Positions 38,601-48,000 of a stretch of 64,000 nt of DNA are shown one piece after another; positions within the stretch are counted from its first letter, which is position 1, and each line of letters starts with the position of its first letter. The position numbers and the translations under genes were made by a program. Location of the stretch: positions 24,852,558 to 24,916,557 of the forward strand of contig NC_053410.1 of assembly GCF_016859285.1 (NCBI RefSeq), written 5' to 3'. Source of the stretch: Xiphias gladius. Lineage: Eukaryota > Chordata > Actinopteri > Istiophoriformes > Xiphiidae. The notes under the pieces were generated by a model. That model ran no database searches and was not told the DNA's origin. It saw nothing but the letters and a program-made list of their open reading frames with translations.

Positions 38601-41600
38601 CCTCCATTTCCATCTGAGGAAAACAACGACAGGCACCTCTGAGGTCATTTCAAGAATTCATTATTTTGTACATCTCCATCTGTGTTAGATACAGTATAAT
38701 GAAGCTAAACAGATGTAGCTAATCCATCACAGTGATTTTATTTCCTCAAAGATACATTATGGTTGCATACCAAAAAGTCCCAGTAAAGGGCTAATTTGAA
38801 AATCTGTCCTTGGTGGTGCATTCATGATTAACGGTCGCATCATGGCAATTCATTCAGAAATTTTTCAGACATTTTAATCTGAATCTAAAAAAAAAAAAAA
38901 AAAAAAATCAACCTGCCAGGTAACACTAGATGTAAAGTCAGTGTATGAAAGTCTGCAGCAAACGTTGTGCCATTATATCTTGTAACGGTCCATGGTTTTG
39001 AGTGATTTCTGACAGAGGACCTTACCTCTGGAGTGTCTCTCCGCTGCGGTTTGGAGCGTTTGCCCTCTGCCTGAGAACTCTTCAGGCCGTCCTTCTTGCG
39101 CTTTTTTCCAGCGTACTGAGGCCAGCAGTGAGAGGTCAAGTCGGAACACGTGTCCAACAAAACCTCATGGAAAACCTTGTTGGCAATGCTCCCTGGAGGC
39201 AATAAACACACATAAAGGAAGTCATCTAAAAAAAAAAAAAAAAAAAACTGCAGACAAACACACAAAACACTCAACTGTACATCACTGCCAACCTTATATG
39301 GAAACGGTCAAAGAATATGCTTTGTATTTTACAGGTGGACTGTGCTAAAGCACCCAGCAGGCACGCCAAACTTAACACATCATCAACAGAAGAGTCTTAT
39401 GTCACCTTGGGGAACTAGACATAAGCAAAACAATACTACAAAAAAAAAAAACAACTCAGCGCTTCGATGGAAGGATGTAGATGATGACATTAGAGTGAAT
39501 GATGTTCTTACTGGCTGTGTTATGGGGATAACTAAGGTGAGCAGTAAAATTATGACCCCTTAACTGTCCATTATAAACCTTAATTTTATAGACCCACTTT
39601 CTCCTGTTGATTTGTTTCCAAATTTTCTGAGTGCCTGGCTGCTTGCATTTCTTGACCTCTTGTACTTTGTTGTAGTGTTGTCAACGTATTCCCAGATCTC
39701 ACTTTGTGAGTACAGAGGTTACCATAACGAACAGAAATGGTGACCAGAGCTACAATAGTCACTGTAATGAACCAGAATTATCTGTTAACTGTTAAATCCA
39801 ACCCGCGTTCTGTGAAAACGTCACAGGCACTAATCGCACACTTTCCCTCCCTAAAATGAACTTCTTTTGTAGTTGTAGTATTTTCCATCAATCAATTATA
39901 CATCTTCGATAGAGCAGGTACTGATTCACACACAAGCGGAAGCGCAAGTGAGAAGACAAGCTATACAGTATTTACTGTTTCAATAGTCCAAAGGAAATAC
40001 ATGTTGAAACCTTACTGCCACAGTTTTAACAAATGCTACTTTGTGGCTGCACTGAAACTACATGAAGATCTTCTAAGGTATATGTATATTTCTCAGATTT
40101 CTTCACCTGGGATTCCCAGCAGCAGCAGGTAGAGTGAGGCAGCGTGCAAGCTGCTCACTCTCTGCTGGACATTGGCCGCCTTGGCTTTTCCCCCCAGGAC
40201 AAAGAAGGACAGAACGGCCACCAGAGACTTGACTGACACTCTGTTCTCCCCCAGAATCGCCCAGATACTCTGCAATGCAACATGGGATACACTCAGCGCT
40301 TACTGTTGCTAATAGACAGGAAAAAAACAAAGATACCCAGCAGAGCAATGTTTGGCATCATTAATGCAAAAAAAAGATTTAGATTGATTACCTTCCTCTC
40401 AGGGAGCCAATAGTTTCAGTACATTTCAATACACTAATCAATGTTATTTTTTTATTTGTTTATTTTTCTGCAACTATTATGAAAGACACACTTGCACGTA
40501 CATATATTCTCACATATACAGTACGTGAAAGTAAACAAAACCCCTTTCAGGAGAGATAATGAGCTGAAAGCTTTTAGAAATACCTCTCCTAAAAACTCAA
40601 GCCAAGAGAGACGAGATTACATTCAATTAAAATGATCAGCTGCAAAAACCAGTGTTTGTTGTAGTCAGTGTTATGTGAGAGTATAGTGCCCACTAAAGTT
40701 TTAAGTCTTTGCACATTAATTTTTTTGCAGAAAAGTGAAACCAACGACAGGCTGTAAAGTAGGAAGTTAGTCTAGGAACTTACAGGCTGATTTGGAAAAT
40801 GAGCAACAGGAAAGTAAAATATACATATTTTCAAGTTCACAGAGTAAAAAATGCTAAACTGCCTGTATAGCCCTGTAAATAATTCTTGTATTAGAGTTCC
40901 CTGAAGCAGAGGACAGATCAGTTTTACCTGTGAAGCTCCACCTCGTTCTGCAGACTGCTGTTGCTCAGCAGCATGGGCCAGTAAACACTGATACAGGTTC
41001 CTGAAGGCCTGGTCTCCACTGGCTGTCAATTTTTCTTCTACAGTATCATCCAGTGGTTGTCTTTCTGTGAACTCTAGGTCCCATACTGAATCCACCCAGG
41101 CTGAAATCACAACAGTTATCACATTACCTGCAGTTTTTCAACACAACAACAGACGAGATTTCAGAACTTGGAGAACTCTGTTGGTAAATGTGTGAGGGCA
41201 GAAACTCCAATTCCTTATTTCTTCCATGTAAGAATGTATCTTCATTTAAAGCCACATTATTTTCTTCACGACAATGATGATTGAGCCTTGTGAATTAAAC
41301 TACTTTGGAGCTGTAGGGAGAGCTAGTAATATTTAAAAGGACCATACCATTGATTTTCCATGTTTAAGCCGAATAAACTACACTTAACTTTCAAAATGAA
41401 ATGTTCAGTTGATACACCCATTTTAAGATTCAGTGATCTGCATTACAGAACACATGTCCACAATTATAACTCACGGTAATCATGATTTCACTCATAAAAC
41501 AATCTTTTAAACCGGGTCTAGTTTCCATGGCGGAGGTATACATTCCTTCTGTGTAGTTCCGTGTTCGATCGGTTAGCAGGACAGATGTCACATTGATGAG

Positions 41601-43686
41601 TAGGTCTGATAGGACAGACTCTGCTCTGTGAAGCAAACCACGTTTTCTGACCAAAACATTCTAGCTCATGGCAGGACGCACAACTGTGTCAACCTTACCG
41701 TGAGCTTGGTAAGAGAATGCTCATGAAACCATGAGGTGTGAGGTTCCTGGGTATGAATAACGATATTGTCGCTACACATTAAAAGAACATTTTCACTGTT
41801 TTCCCACTAATCCAGAGCAGCGCGGGTTATGGCTCATTGCAGTCCAACATCCAGAATATTGCAGCAGGTAACACGTGCTACATGTGTGAAGTGACCATTT
41901 CACTGTAAATGACTACTTAAGAAAGAAATCCCAATACCAATCGGGATGGCTGGTCATACATGCATCACTGCCTCACCCCAACTCCTCCAGCAGTGGTTAC
42001 AATGGTCCCTTTCATGGCAGAAAAAAAAAAACACTGTTTGGTATGTGTTACAGCTCAACCGTCACCACTATCAACGGCTATTTATGTGCTATCTTGTATC
42101 TAAAACTGTCCTCCACTCTGAGATCAACAAAGTAACTTTCATACATCATTCATTCATCATACATCATTAGTTTCCTAACATCACAGCTTCTGGATGGAGA
42201 AGCTCTGTCATCCGACCTTCACTTCCGCACATGAATGCTCCGCCAGGAAGGACTCGAAGATCTCTCTACCATTTTAACACCGTTCAAACTCTAAAATTAA
42301 GTAACTTTAACAGAAACCAGTGCAGGCATGTGTTTCATTATGATGCGTCAGCTGTATTGAGCAAGTTTCAAGTCTCTGTGATTTGATTTTGATGATTTTG
42401 AGTGCACTGAAATGAAACCAATGAGCCCCTGGAAGGTAGGAAAACTCATTTAAAAACGATGGTGCTGCTTGCTGTCGGTAACACCACCAAAAAACACCGT
42501 CAGCACACTCTCAATGACATCTGTCTAAATGCTGTTTAAGTAGGGTGGCATCCAGTGATTATTTCCACGATCTAGTAGTTTGCCTATTATTTTCTAGATA
42601 TATTAATTACTTGTTTGGTTGCTAAATGTCAGCAAAGCCGACTGCAGTTTCTCAGACAACAACGTTTCATATTGAATGTCTTTTTTTTCTCCCCAACAGT
42701 GTGAAATGTTTGGTATTTTGCTTGAAAAATGACTGAAACAGTTAATCAGTTATCAGTTGCCAATTAATTCTGTGACAACTGACTAATTGGTTAATTGTTT
42801 CTGCTCCTTAGAACCATTGAACTCAGACGAGGAAAAACACCACGGTAGATCCTTCCAAGACAGATGGACATGTAATAGACAGTGTATGTACAGATAAGGC
42901 AGAAATGTCAAGAGTGAAATTGAAATTCGGATTAATACAATAACTATATTTAGGTATATAAAGTACAGACAAAAAGTAATTACGTAAAAGTTAAGTGTAT
43001 CAAGGATATATTCAGGTCATTGTGATCAAGTAAGTAGGGCTGCAATTCTGATTTGTCTTTATATGTTGGGTTCATCCCACCAATGCTGCATACTGAATTA
43101 CTTTCTGGAATTTCTGTATTTGTATTGTTTACTGTTCATATTCAGTGTGCATTCGTGCGGCTCTATATTGAGAAGTAAAGTTACGCGGGGAACCTTGAAC
43201 CAAACTCCCTTTTACGAACTTGTCAGTTTAACGTTGCATAGTTTCCGCGTTCTTTATGCGTAACAACAAACCTCAGATAACTGATGCCAGGGCTAGCTTA
43301 GCTAAAAATCATACTTCATAAATCGGTTCGCGACATTTTTTCTGTGACCCAGAACGCAATGGGTCACCACGGTGACAATTTGTTAGGTATAAAGGTCTGA
43401 CGTTTGGATTTAACTGCGTTTTGCTTTCAAACCGGGCGACAGTGACTAACTTGGAAGATGTGTGAATGGGATTTGGATGCTGTTCTCCCTGTAGACCAGA
43501 GCAGGGCACATAACCCGGGAATTAGCGATGTTGGCGGCCGGGGGCGGCCAAAAGTATCCCAATTTGATCAATCCGCGTTATTCAATATAATAGAAAAGGT
43601 ACGCGGACAACATACACGAAACACAAAATTTTACCTCCTGGGATTTCTTGTAAGTTCAGAAACTGCAGCGCAGAGATCAACTCCAT
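14649..43686 (-). CDS. ncapd3: Condensin II complex subunit D3 (CAP-D3), complete gene
   Basis: This is the HEAT-repeat non-SMC subunit of condensin II, a nuclear complex with SMC2/SMC4, CAP-H2 and CAP-G2 that starts mitotic chromosome condensation. I joined 35 coding exons (given in the four block entries). Every junction is in phase and the total is 4227 nt, giving 1408 residues against about 1498 in human. Landmarks matching human NCAPD3 include [12 protein letters not shown] near the N terminus, [84 protein letters not shown] and [12 protein letters not shown] at the C terminus. The start is the ATG at 43684-43686 ([17 protein letters not shown], then AWVDSVW). No premature stop or frame break was seen. 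The main uncertainty is the poorly conserved tail: an extra exon could lie between 18659 and 17686, and a longer form of exon 30 (to about 17752) would also stay in frame. Confidence 0.95.
14780..15084 (+). mobile_element. Tc1-like transposon 3' fragment in ncapd3 intron 34
   Basis: The plus-strand frame reads [20 protein letters not shown], the last catalytic region of a Tc1-like transposase (WPxQSPDLNxxExxW). The element ends at about 15084 in CTAAAACTTTCACACAGTAT TGTA, like the teleost Tc1 end CAAAAGTTTTAGGC read inwards. The 5' half is missing, so it is a truncated copy. Confidence 0.75.
15890..16150 (+). repeat. Teleost dispersed repeat, GTGAGCTTTAG family, copy A
   Basis: It contains CCAGCACATAACTCCACCTAAG, ACAGATTAAACAAACAAG, TCAGTGAGCTTTAGTGGTG and GACAGAGCCAG(T/G)CTA. 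A second copy at 47125-47710, split by a nested insertion, shares all of these in the same order. The family is not named; it is probably a non-autonomous DNA element. Confidence 0.65.
16690..17035 (+). repeat. GGGAACTGCAGAGT-family repeat, copy 3 (longest)
   Basis: It includes TTTAGCTGCTAAATGCTCCAC, GCTGAGCAGGTAGTGGAC, GAAACCATGTTGGTGAGA and AAGGGGAACTGCAGAGCTG before CACTACCAGTGACACC. The same 3' block occurs at 2380-2430 and 6540-6620. It is a teleost MITE-like repeat in ncapd3 intron 31, bordering exon 31 at 17064. Confidence 0.55.
18659..21723 (-). CDS. ncapd3: ncapd3 exons 25-29 (C-terminal HEAT end, residues about 1021-1273)
   Basis: Exons: 21586-21723, 21285-21418, 20797-21005, 19992-20102 and 18659-18826. 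They encode [68 protein letters not shown] and [20 protein letters not shown], each closely matching human NCAPD3. Exon 27's donor (CAG|GTAAG at 20792-20799, minus strand) immediately adjoins the end of a hAT-like element (20258-20791); see findings. Intron 24 (21724-24514) is mostly an L2-type LINE. Confidence 0.93.
19030..19740. repeat. Segment flanked by short TTAGGG-like motifs
   Basis: GAGGTTAGGGTTAGAG lies near 19040 and GGGTTAGAGGGTTAGGGTTT near 19703-19722, bracketing about 650 bp. A long minus-strand frame (19226-19765, 179 codons) crosses this interval. It has no recognisable domain and sits in an ncapd3 intron (28), so I treat it as repeat-derived. These are only two or three telomere-like words, not an array. 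Confidence 0.35.
20258..20791. mobile_element. hAT-like non-autonomous element abutting ncapd3 exon 27
   Basis: The left end is CAGTGTTGGGCAGTAATTAA and the right end, reverse-complemented, starts CAATGCTGGCCAAGTTAC. Both resemble the hAT terminal form CAGTGTTGGGC(A)AGTTAC. Inner sequence on both sides is rich in TAACATGTTACAGTAATG-type words. Flanking octamers are TCCACCTG (20250-20257) and CTTACCTG (20792-20799), matching at five of eight positions. No transposase is encoded. Confidence 0.6.
22110..24435 (+). mobile_element. L2/CR1-type LINE, internally deleted, in ncapd3 intron 24
   Basis: The element is in the opposite orientation to the gene. Its 5' part (22110-22660) reads as ORF1-like sequence ending in [10 protein letters not shown], similar to the SGNH-esterase GxND motif of CR1/L2 ORF1 proteins. 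The next part (22740-23050) gives [20 protein letters not shown] and [18 protein letters not shown], the segment before the reverse transcriptase. 23400-23870 gives RT blocks: [28 protein letters not shown] (D-TVDH type) and, out of frame, ADDT-like sequence. 23930-24200 gives the C-terminal part ([15 protein letters not shown]). The 3' end is the typical ATGTGCCATACAAATAAAC plus CTTGCCTTGCCTT. The endonuclease and part of the RT are missing, with several frame breaks, so it is a dead copy. Confidence 0.85.
24515..33366 (-). CDS. ncapd3: ncapd3 exons 11-24 (central HEAT solenoid, residues about 402-1020)
   Basis: Exons: 33114-33366, 32772-32810, 31565-31657, 31321-31394, 30998-31132, 30538-30758, 30205-30396, 30017-30114, 29821-29930, 27404-27511, 26740-26854, 25686-25784, 25293-25531 and 24515-24594. 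Exon 12 is only 39 nt, and exons 12-13 cover a poorly conserved Ser/Thr-rich linker. Exon 15 holds [14 protein letters not shown], a typical HEAT helix pair. Exon 23 holds the most conserved block, [17 protein letters not shown], corresponding to the condensin Cnd1 domain. The intron between exons 19 and 20 (27512-29820) contains a dead Tc1-like transposon. Confidence 0.93.
27909..29062 (+). mobile_element. Near full-length dead Tc1-like transposon in ncapd3 intron 19
   Basis: The left end is CACTCACTGAGCACTTTATT and the right end, reversed, is CTCAGTGAGCACTTCAATAG. Both lie next to TA dinucleotides (27907-27908 and 29063-29064), as expected for Tc1 insertion. The decayed frames give [15 protein letters not shown] (paired-type DNA-binding region), [34 protein letters not shown] (first catalytic Asp), [12 protein letters not shown] (second) and WPP-SPD (third region). 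There are several stops and frame shifts, so it cannot be active. Near its right end a 42-bp perfect hairpin replaces the sequence expected there. Confidence 0.9.
28982..29023. repeat. Perfect 19-bp inverted repeat inside the Tc1-like element
   Basis: GGTACGTCCTCACTTACCT and its exact reverse complement AGGTAAGTGAGGACGTACC are separated by TGGG. Each arm contains a GTAAGT word when read outward or inward. It is not part of the usual Tc1 sequence I know. Confidence 0.9.
29120..29640. repeat. Teleost dispersed repeat in ncapd3 intron 19
   Basis: It starts near AAAGCTACAGTATATAACTT and carries AACCAATTAGAAAAGGC, GGGATCGGAGCTCACGGCTG and TCAATCAATAGGTGAGGG. This word order is common in teleost repeats. 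No open frame is convincing and the boundaries are approximate. Confidence 0.5.
31860..31990. repeat. hAT-type MITE fragment (GGGCTGCAACTAATGATTATTTT)
   Basis: AGGGCTGCAACTAATGATTA, then TCGATTAATCAATTAAAAAG, then TTGTTTTGTCTGACCAACAG is the left part of a very common teleost MITE with hAT-like ends. It is truncated on the right. A diverged copy lies at 42540-42815. Confidence 0.7.
32040..32345 (+). mobile_element. Penelope-like retroelement fragment
   Basis: The plus-strand frame reads [19 protein letters not shown], then [20 protein letters not shown]. This resembles the segment between the reverse transcriptase and the nuclease of Penelope-like elements in fish. It is a short, 5'- and 3'-truncated fossil in ncapd3 intron 11. 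I base the family on memory of this motif, so the assignment is moderate. Confidence 0.55.
33400..35255. other. ncapd3: ncapd3 intron 10, repeat 34175-34440 within
   Basis: The gap between exons 11 and 10 is mostly unique-looking sequence. At 34175-34440 it holds a teleost dispersed repeat with ACTCTGACCTGTCTGCCACT, GCAGCTCTACTGGAGCAG, GGGCTTTGCTCAAGGGCAAC and AATCCTGCCGGTCCAGGGAT. I saw no extra exon whose phase would fit. Confidence 0.55.
35256..43686 (-). CDS. ncapd3: ncapd3 exons 1-10 (N-terminal part, residues 1-401)
   Basis: Exons: 43635-43686, 40928-41100, 40107-40269, 39026-39192, 38449-38613, 38313-38374, 38140-38227, 36612-36745, 35603-35675 and 35256-35381. Exon 3 ([11 protein letters not shown] to LLLLGIPG) and exon 4 ([26 protein letters not shown]) align closely with human. 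A basic, nuclear-localisation-like run (KKRKK, then KRSKPQRR) lies at about residues 155-182, followed by an acidic run ([13 protein letters not shown]) at about 186-198. Human has the same order, an RKRKK run and then an acidic MDEIIEEQED segment. Exons 7-10 begin the HEAT solenoid ([45 protein letters not shown]). Confidence 0.92.
36746..38139. other. ncapd3: ncapd3 intron 7 with an unrecognised open frame
   Basis: A minus-strand frame at 37713-38018 (101 codons) reads smoothly ([30 protein letters not shown]). It does not match ncapd3, and adjacent exons 7 and 8 join in phase without it. It could be a decayed mobile-element frame or chance. The rest of the intron shows nothing recognisable. 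Confidence 0.35.
41101..43634. other. ncapd3: ncapd3 intron 1, MITE copy at 42540-42815
   Basis: The intron holds a diverged copy of the hAT-type MITE, recognised by GTATTTTGCTTGAAAAATG, ACTGAAACAGTTAATCAG and GACTAATTGGTTAATTG. There is also a plus-strand frame at 43458-43604 starting [14 protein letters not shown], ending at a GTACGC donor-like site, antisense to the intron. No ncapd3 exon is missing, because exon 1 and exon 2 join in phase. Confidence 0.55.
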
Positions 43687-43760
43687 CTTGTTTATGTTTT
43701 GAATCAGCCCGCCAGAAAACGCAGACTTTTACACATGCGCAGTGAAAATGTCTTCATCCC
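43687..43760 (-). promoter_or_regulatory. ncapd3: ncapd3 promoter / 5' UTR with CHR-like and E2F-like sites
   Basis: Directly upstream of the ncapd3 ATG lie TTTGAA (plus strand 43698-43703) and GCCCGCC (43707-43713; GGCGGGC on the gene strand). TTTGAA is the core of the cell-cycle homology region bound by MuvB complexes, and GGCGGG resembles an E2F site. Such pairs are common in late cell-cycle genes, which fits a condensin gene, but both words are short and may be chance. No TATA box is seen. Confidence 0.35.
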
Positions 43761-44319
43761 TTACTCCTTTTTTTAAAGTTAATTCTTTCAGCTTTCATTG
43801 CCGCCATCTTCTGGTCTGGAGGACCAACTAATAATATATGCATTATATTGACACCAGTAATGAAAATCTTTGAACCATACCCAGGCCCGAGTGAGACCAT
43901 GTGAATTTAATACCGCATGACCAAAGTCCATGCTCATTTGTAATCAAGTTAATGAAAGAGATGAAAGGGCCTGAGGTGGTTTCAGGGACCTGGCTTGCAC
44001 AGCAGATGTTAGAGTTGGAAGTTATCACCCTCATATAACCCATTGCTTATACAAAGGGTGCTTATTTGACTTAATCAGGGATGGATGTGGACTGGGCCCA
44101 TACACGGAGTACTGACGGACTCTTGTTTCTGACTGCTTTGTGATCGCAGTCAGTATGCAAATTAGGAGAACAGAGCTGGTGGACTTGTCAGCAAACATGG
44201 TAAACATATCAAGAATACAAAGTGTAAATGGGATCTACAGTATATCTATTTTAGTCACAGTTCTTCATCAGTGAGAATCTGCTGAAAGATGACCTTCCAT
44301 TTTGTTTTGTTTTTTAAAT

Positions 44320-45048
44320 TTTATTACATTTATTTATTTATTTATTGTATCATCTTGCAAAGTCAAAAAAAGGTGGTAAATTTTGCAATTATTCTTCCAG
44401 AGAATATTAATGACAAAGCAACTGAGATATACTGATATGAAAGCGGGATATTTCTGTCATATCCCGAGAAGTAACATTTAGATTACTGTCAACCTCTTGA
44501 ACCCAAATTTTCTCCCTAAAATTCTTTAAAGCTAAAACATACATTTGGAACAGAAATCATTTCCCACACTATATGCAGGACAACATCTGACAGTATAGAC
44601 TCCATATTTGCTCTTTCCAATGCTGAAATAAGACATGACTTTAAAACAGTGGTGGGAAATAGTGGGCACCATAAAATCAAAATTTTCTACTGATGGTAAA
44701 GTCCTACTAATAAATTAATTACATTTCTGATATCCTTTGTCTGCTCTTCCATCCAAGTTATACTGATGACTTAATGGTTCAGTATCTTCAAATGAAACAT
44801 TTCTTATGAAGTCTCCTCCAAACACGTCACAATGCAAAGTGGCAAAAATACTGTGCATGATTTTCAGATTGTTAGTTTCAGAAAGTTAAATAAATAAAGA
44901 AAATACTATTGTCAGACAAAGCCCACTCAGTTCTGAAATGGTAAAGGAGTTGAGGGAGGGGGCTGTGGACGCTTTTTGACGATCCACCAAGCACTCCATT
45001 TGAAGCATAGTGGTCGCAGTCACTTGGCCACTTTACTGAGGAACGCAG
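44320..45048 (-). other. calhm2: Probable calhm2 3' UTR
   Basis: Sequence after the calhm2 stop codon. The first clear AATAAA words on the minus strand are in the (AATA)n run near 44331-44347, so the transcript may end about 700 nt past the stop. No other gene feature is seen here. Confidence 0.4.
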
Positions 45049-48000
45049 TCAAGCGAGCACGTCCATCTCTTTCTCCATGGCTTCCACATTATTCTCCAGA
45101 CTGTACGTGGCCCATTTGTTGAGCCTGCTGTACAAAGGCAGTCCATTCTTTTCCCTGTAGAGGTAGACACCAGTCACTCTGTTCCAGTTGGTGCTGCAGA
45201 TCGGACTAGCACCCTGGTGTTCAGCCAGCTGCTCCTTCTCTTCCTGCTCCAATGCCACAAAGCCAAAGAAGTTCTTGATGTTCTCTGCAGCCAGGAGGCG
45301 GGCATGGACTGCTGCTGTGCGTTGGAAGAGGGTCTTTTCATTAGAGCGGTACTGGGACCAGTAGTCCTCCTGCTGGTAGCCAAGTGGAGAGGAGCAGCGC
45401 TTCAAACACAGCAACAGGAACACCATCAGAGACATTCCGGCCACCAGCAGCCAGCCTATCAGCTGAAAACAACGGACAGTTGTAGAGTCAACACTTTGTT
45501 TAGGCTCGAAGGCACTTGATCAGTTAAGTCCACCAACAACAGCAGAGCGGCTGTCATCAAACATGACTATTATGCATGGCTGCGGCTTTTTAAAGCACCT
45601 GTTATTATCAATAATTCATCACATGTACTGTACCTGTTTACCATCGTCATCAAATGTCAGAAAGGTAATTGATGACTACAGCTAATTCATAACCTTTGTT
45701 GCACCTGTCTTTGTCTTTTGCCATCACACTCATCTCTTCTGCCATTCGCTCCCTGTCCAGCTGTGTCCCAAGTGTTTTCCAGCCTTTCTGCATCACCTGT
45801 GCTCTACATCAACCTGCACACCGGCTCCCAATTCCCTCCTCATCTCCGCAATACCTGTCCCTTGGCCACAGTTCTTTGCTAGATCATCTATTTTGCCCAG
45901 CCCAACTGTAGAGATCCAGTCGTCCTGTCCTGTTATCCTACCTGCCTTGTTTTTTTAATCCTTGTCTGCCATTTTGGATTTTACCTGCTTAGTTTGCCTT
46001 GTTTTTCACCATGTACACCTTGTTTTTACTGCACCTGTGCAGTCTGTGAGTTCTGGTTTTGAGTTTACACCCTGACTGAGCTGTCACAGATCATTTATAC
46101 ATCTGTCCCTTTCATCTGTCCTCCTTAATAACAGAGCCCATGTGAGCATCAGCTGGACCCAAACCAAGTTAGTCCATCTCTCAACACTTTCTGACTCGTC
46201 TACTCTGTGGTTCTCATCTCCAAGCCCATTGGTTTCTACTGAAGACATAAATATTTTAAAATAGCTCACAAATATACAGCTTAATTTATAAAAGGCTCAG
46301 TCATTTCCTAAAAACAGCTGCTCACTGTATTTTTTAGTCAAATAAACAAAAGAGCGTTGGTTTGAGTCTGAACATGGGATTCGTTGACATTAAGAAAATT
46401 ATAGAATATCACCAGACTTATTATTCAAAGGAACATGTTTGTTAGCTGTCTTACACAGAGTCAGATTGAGAACATCACTACCACTTTTATAAAGTGTGAC
46501 TGTAAAAAATGGACGCATATCAAGTCAAGTCAGTATGTTTTCCTTTGAAAAAATATGCCTTCCAAAAGCTCTAAAGTTGTATTGTTTGTACAGCTTATCT
46601 TTGTCATCATCATGCTTTGTAATGTGAAAGGAATGTTTCTTCACTAGCTTTGTGCAATATATTCACAGCATCATATCCTCATAATGAGGCTGCCACATCC
46701 TAACTACACTTGACCCAGTTCGGTTCATCTTATTCTCTCAAGTGTCTTCTTCATAGAAGTGACTTGTTTTTAATGTGTTTCATCTACAGCATGCTTAATA
46801 AGTCATTGCTTCCCTAACAAGTAACACCAATGGAAAAACAGTGTCACATTTGTTGGAAGTTGTTTGTTTACCTTCTGACTGAGCTACGCTTCCTACTGCT
46901 TCTAGGCTAAACATATCCTGGACCAACTGGACCCAGTGGACCTTTAATTGGGGTAAAACTAATGGATTGATCTTCTCAATGTGGATTTCAGAGACATCAT
47001 GAGCAGACGTCTGAAGACACCTGTGTGGGTGTGAAAACCCTTTAAAGAAAGTTCCCTAACCAAAACTTTCTACAGACGGAGATGCTGCGCAGAAGAGCTG
47101 GGTGGATGAATACGCTGTTGTTAATCAAAAAGTAGTTCCAGCACAGCACATAACTACACCTAATACTACAAACTGTCATTTTTTCATTGCTGTTTGTCCA
47201 TCCATCTGTCTATTAACTATACTGCTTTTCCTTTTGAGGGTTGCAGGGGGCTCGAGGCAATCCCAGCTGACAATGGGCGAGAGGCAGGGTACACCCTCGA
47301 CAGTTTTCCATTCTATCGCAAGACTGACACACAGAGAAAAAAAACCATTCACACCGACAGGCAATTTAGAGTTGCCAATTAACCTGCATGTCTTTGGACT
47401 GTGGGGGGAAGCTGGAGCACCCGCATGAAACCCACGCAGGCACCAGGAGAACATGGAAACTCCACACAGAATGGCCCCCGCCAGCTGGCAGGTTCGAACC
47501 CAGACCTTTCTTGCGGTCCACTGCAGTACTGTGCAGATTAGAAAACAATATACAAAAAGTTAGCAAGTTAATCAGTGAGCTTTAGAGATGCTGGGAGGTG
47601 TATATTTGAACTTTGAACAGAGCCAGGCTAGCTGTTTCTCCCTGCTTCCAGTCTTTATGCTAGGCTAAGTTAACTATGTCCTGACTCCAGCTCTGTTCTT
47701 AACAAACAGACACAAGAGTGGTGTTTTTCTTCTCACTTAACTTTTGGGAAGAAACACATAGGCATATATTTTCCAGAATGTTGAAGCATTCCTTTTATGG
47801 GTTTTGACGGCAGATAATATAGCTAGCACTTATTTTCTTAGTATTTTATATTTCCTGTTTATGCACAGCTATGGCAACTATAATCGGGGCAAATTTTAAA
47901 CCAAGGTCCACCACAGGCTGTGGGGGTTGTGAAGAAACTATTAGAATTTATTACTATTTGAAATTGTAATAAATGTAACTTCAACAAATAATTGGATTCA

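Noticed and set aside
41430-41654. Frame ending [10 protein letters not shown] as a possible ncapd3 first exon or zinc-binding domain
   Set aside because: The lone CxHxxC-like string is too short, and the first exon at 43635-43686 fits phase and homology better.
42180-42300. Alternative ncapd3 first exon ([10 protein letters not shown]-like frame)
   Set aside because: It has no start codon in the needed phase and no good donor; the 43635-43686 exon splices in phase to give G-AWVDSVW.
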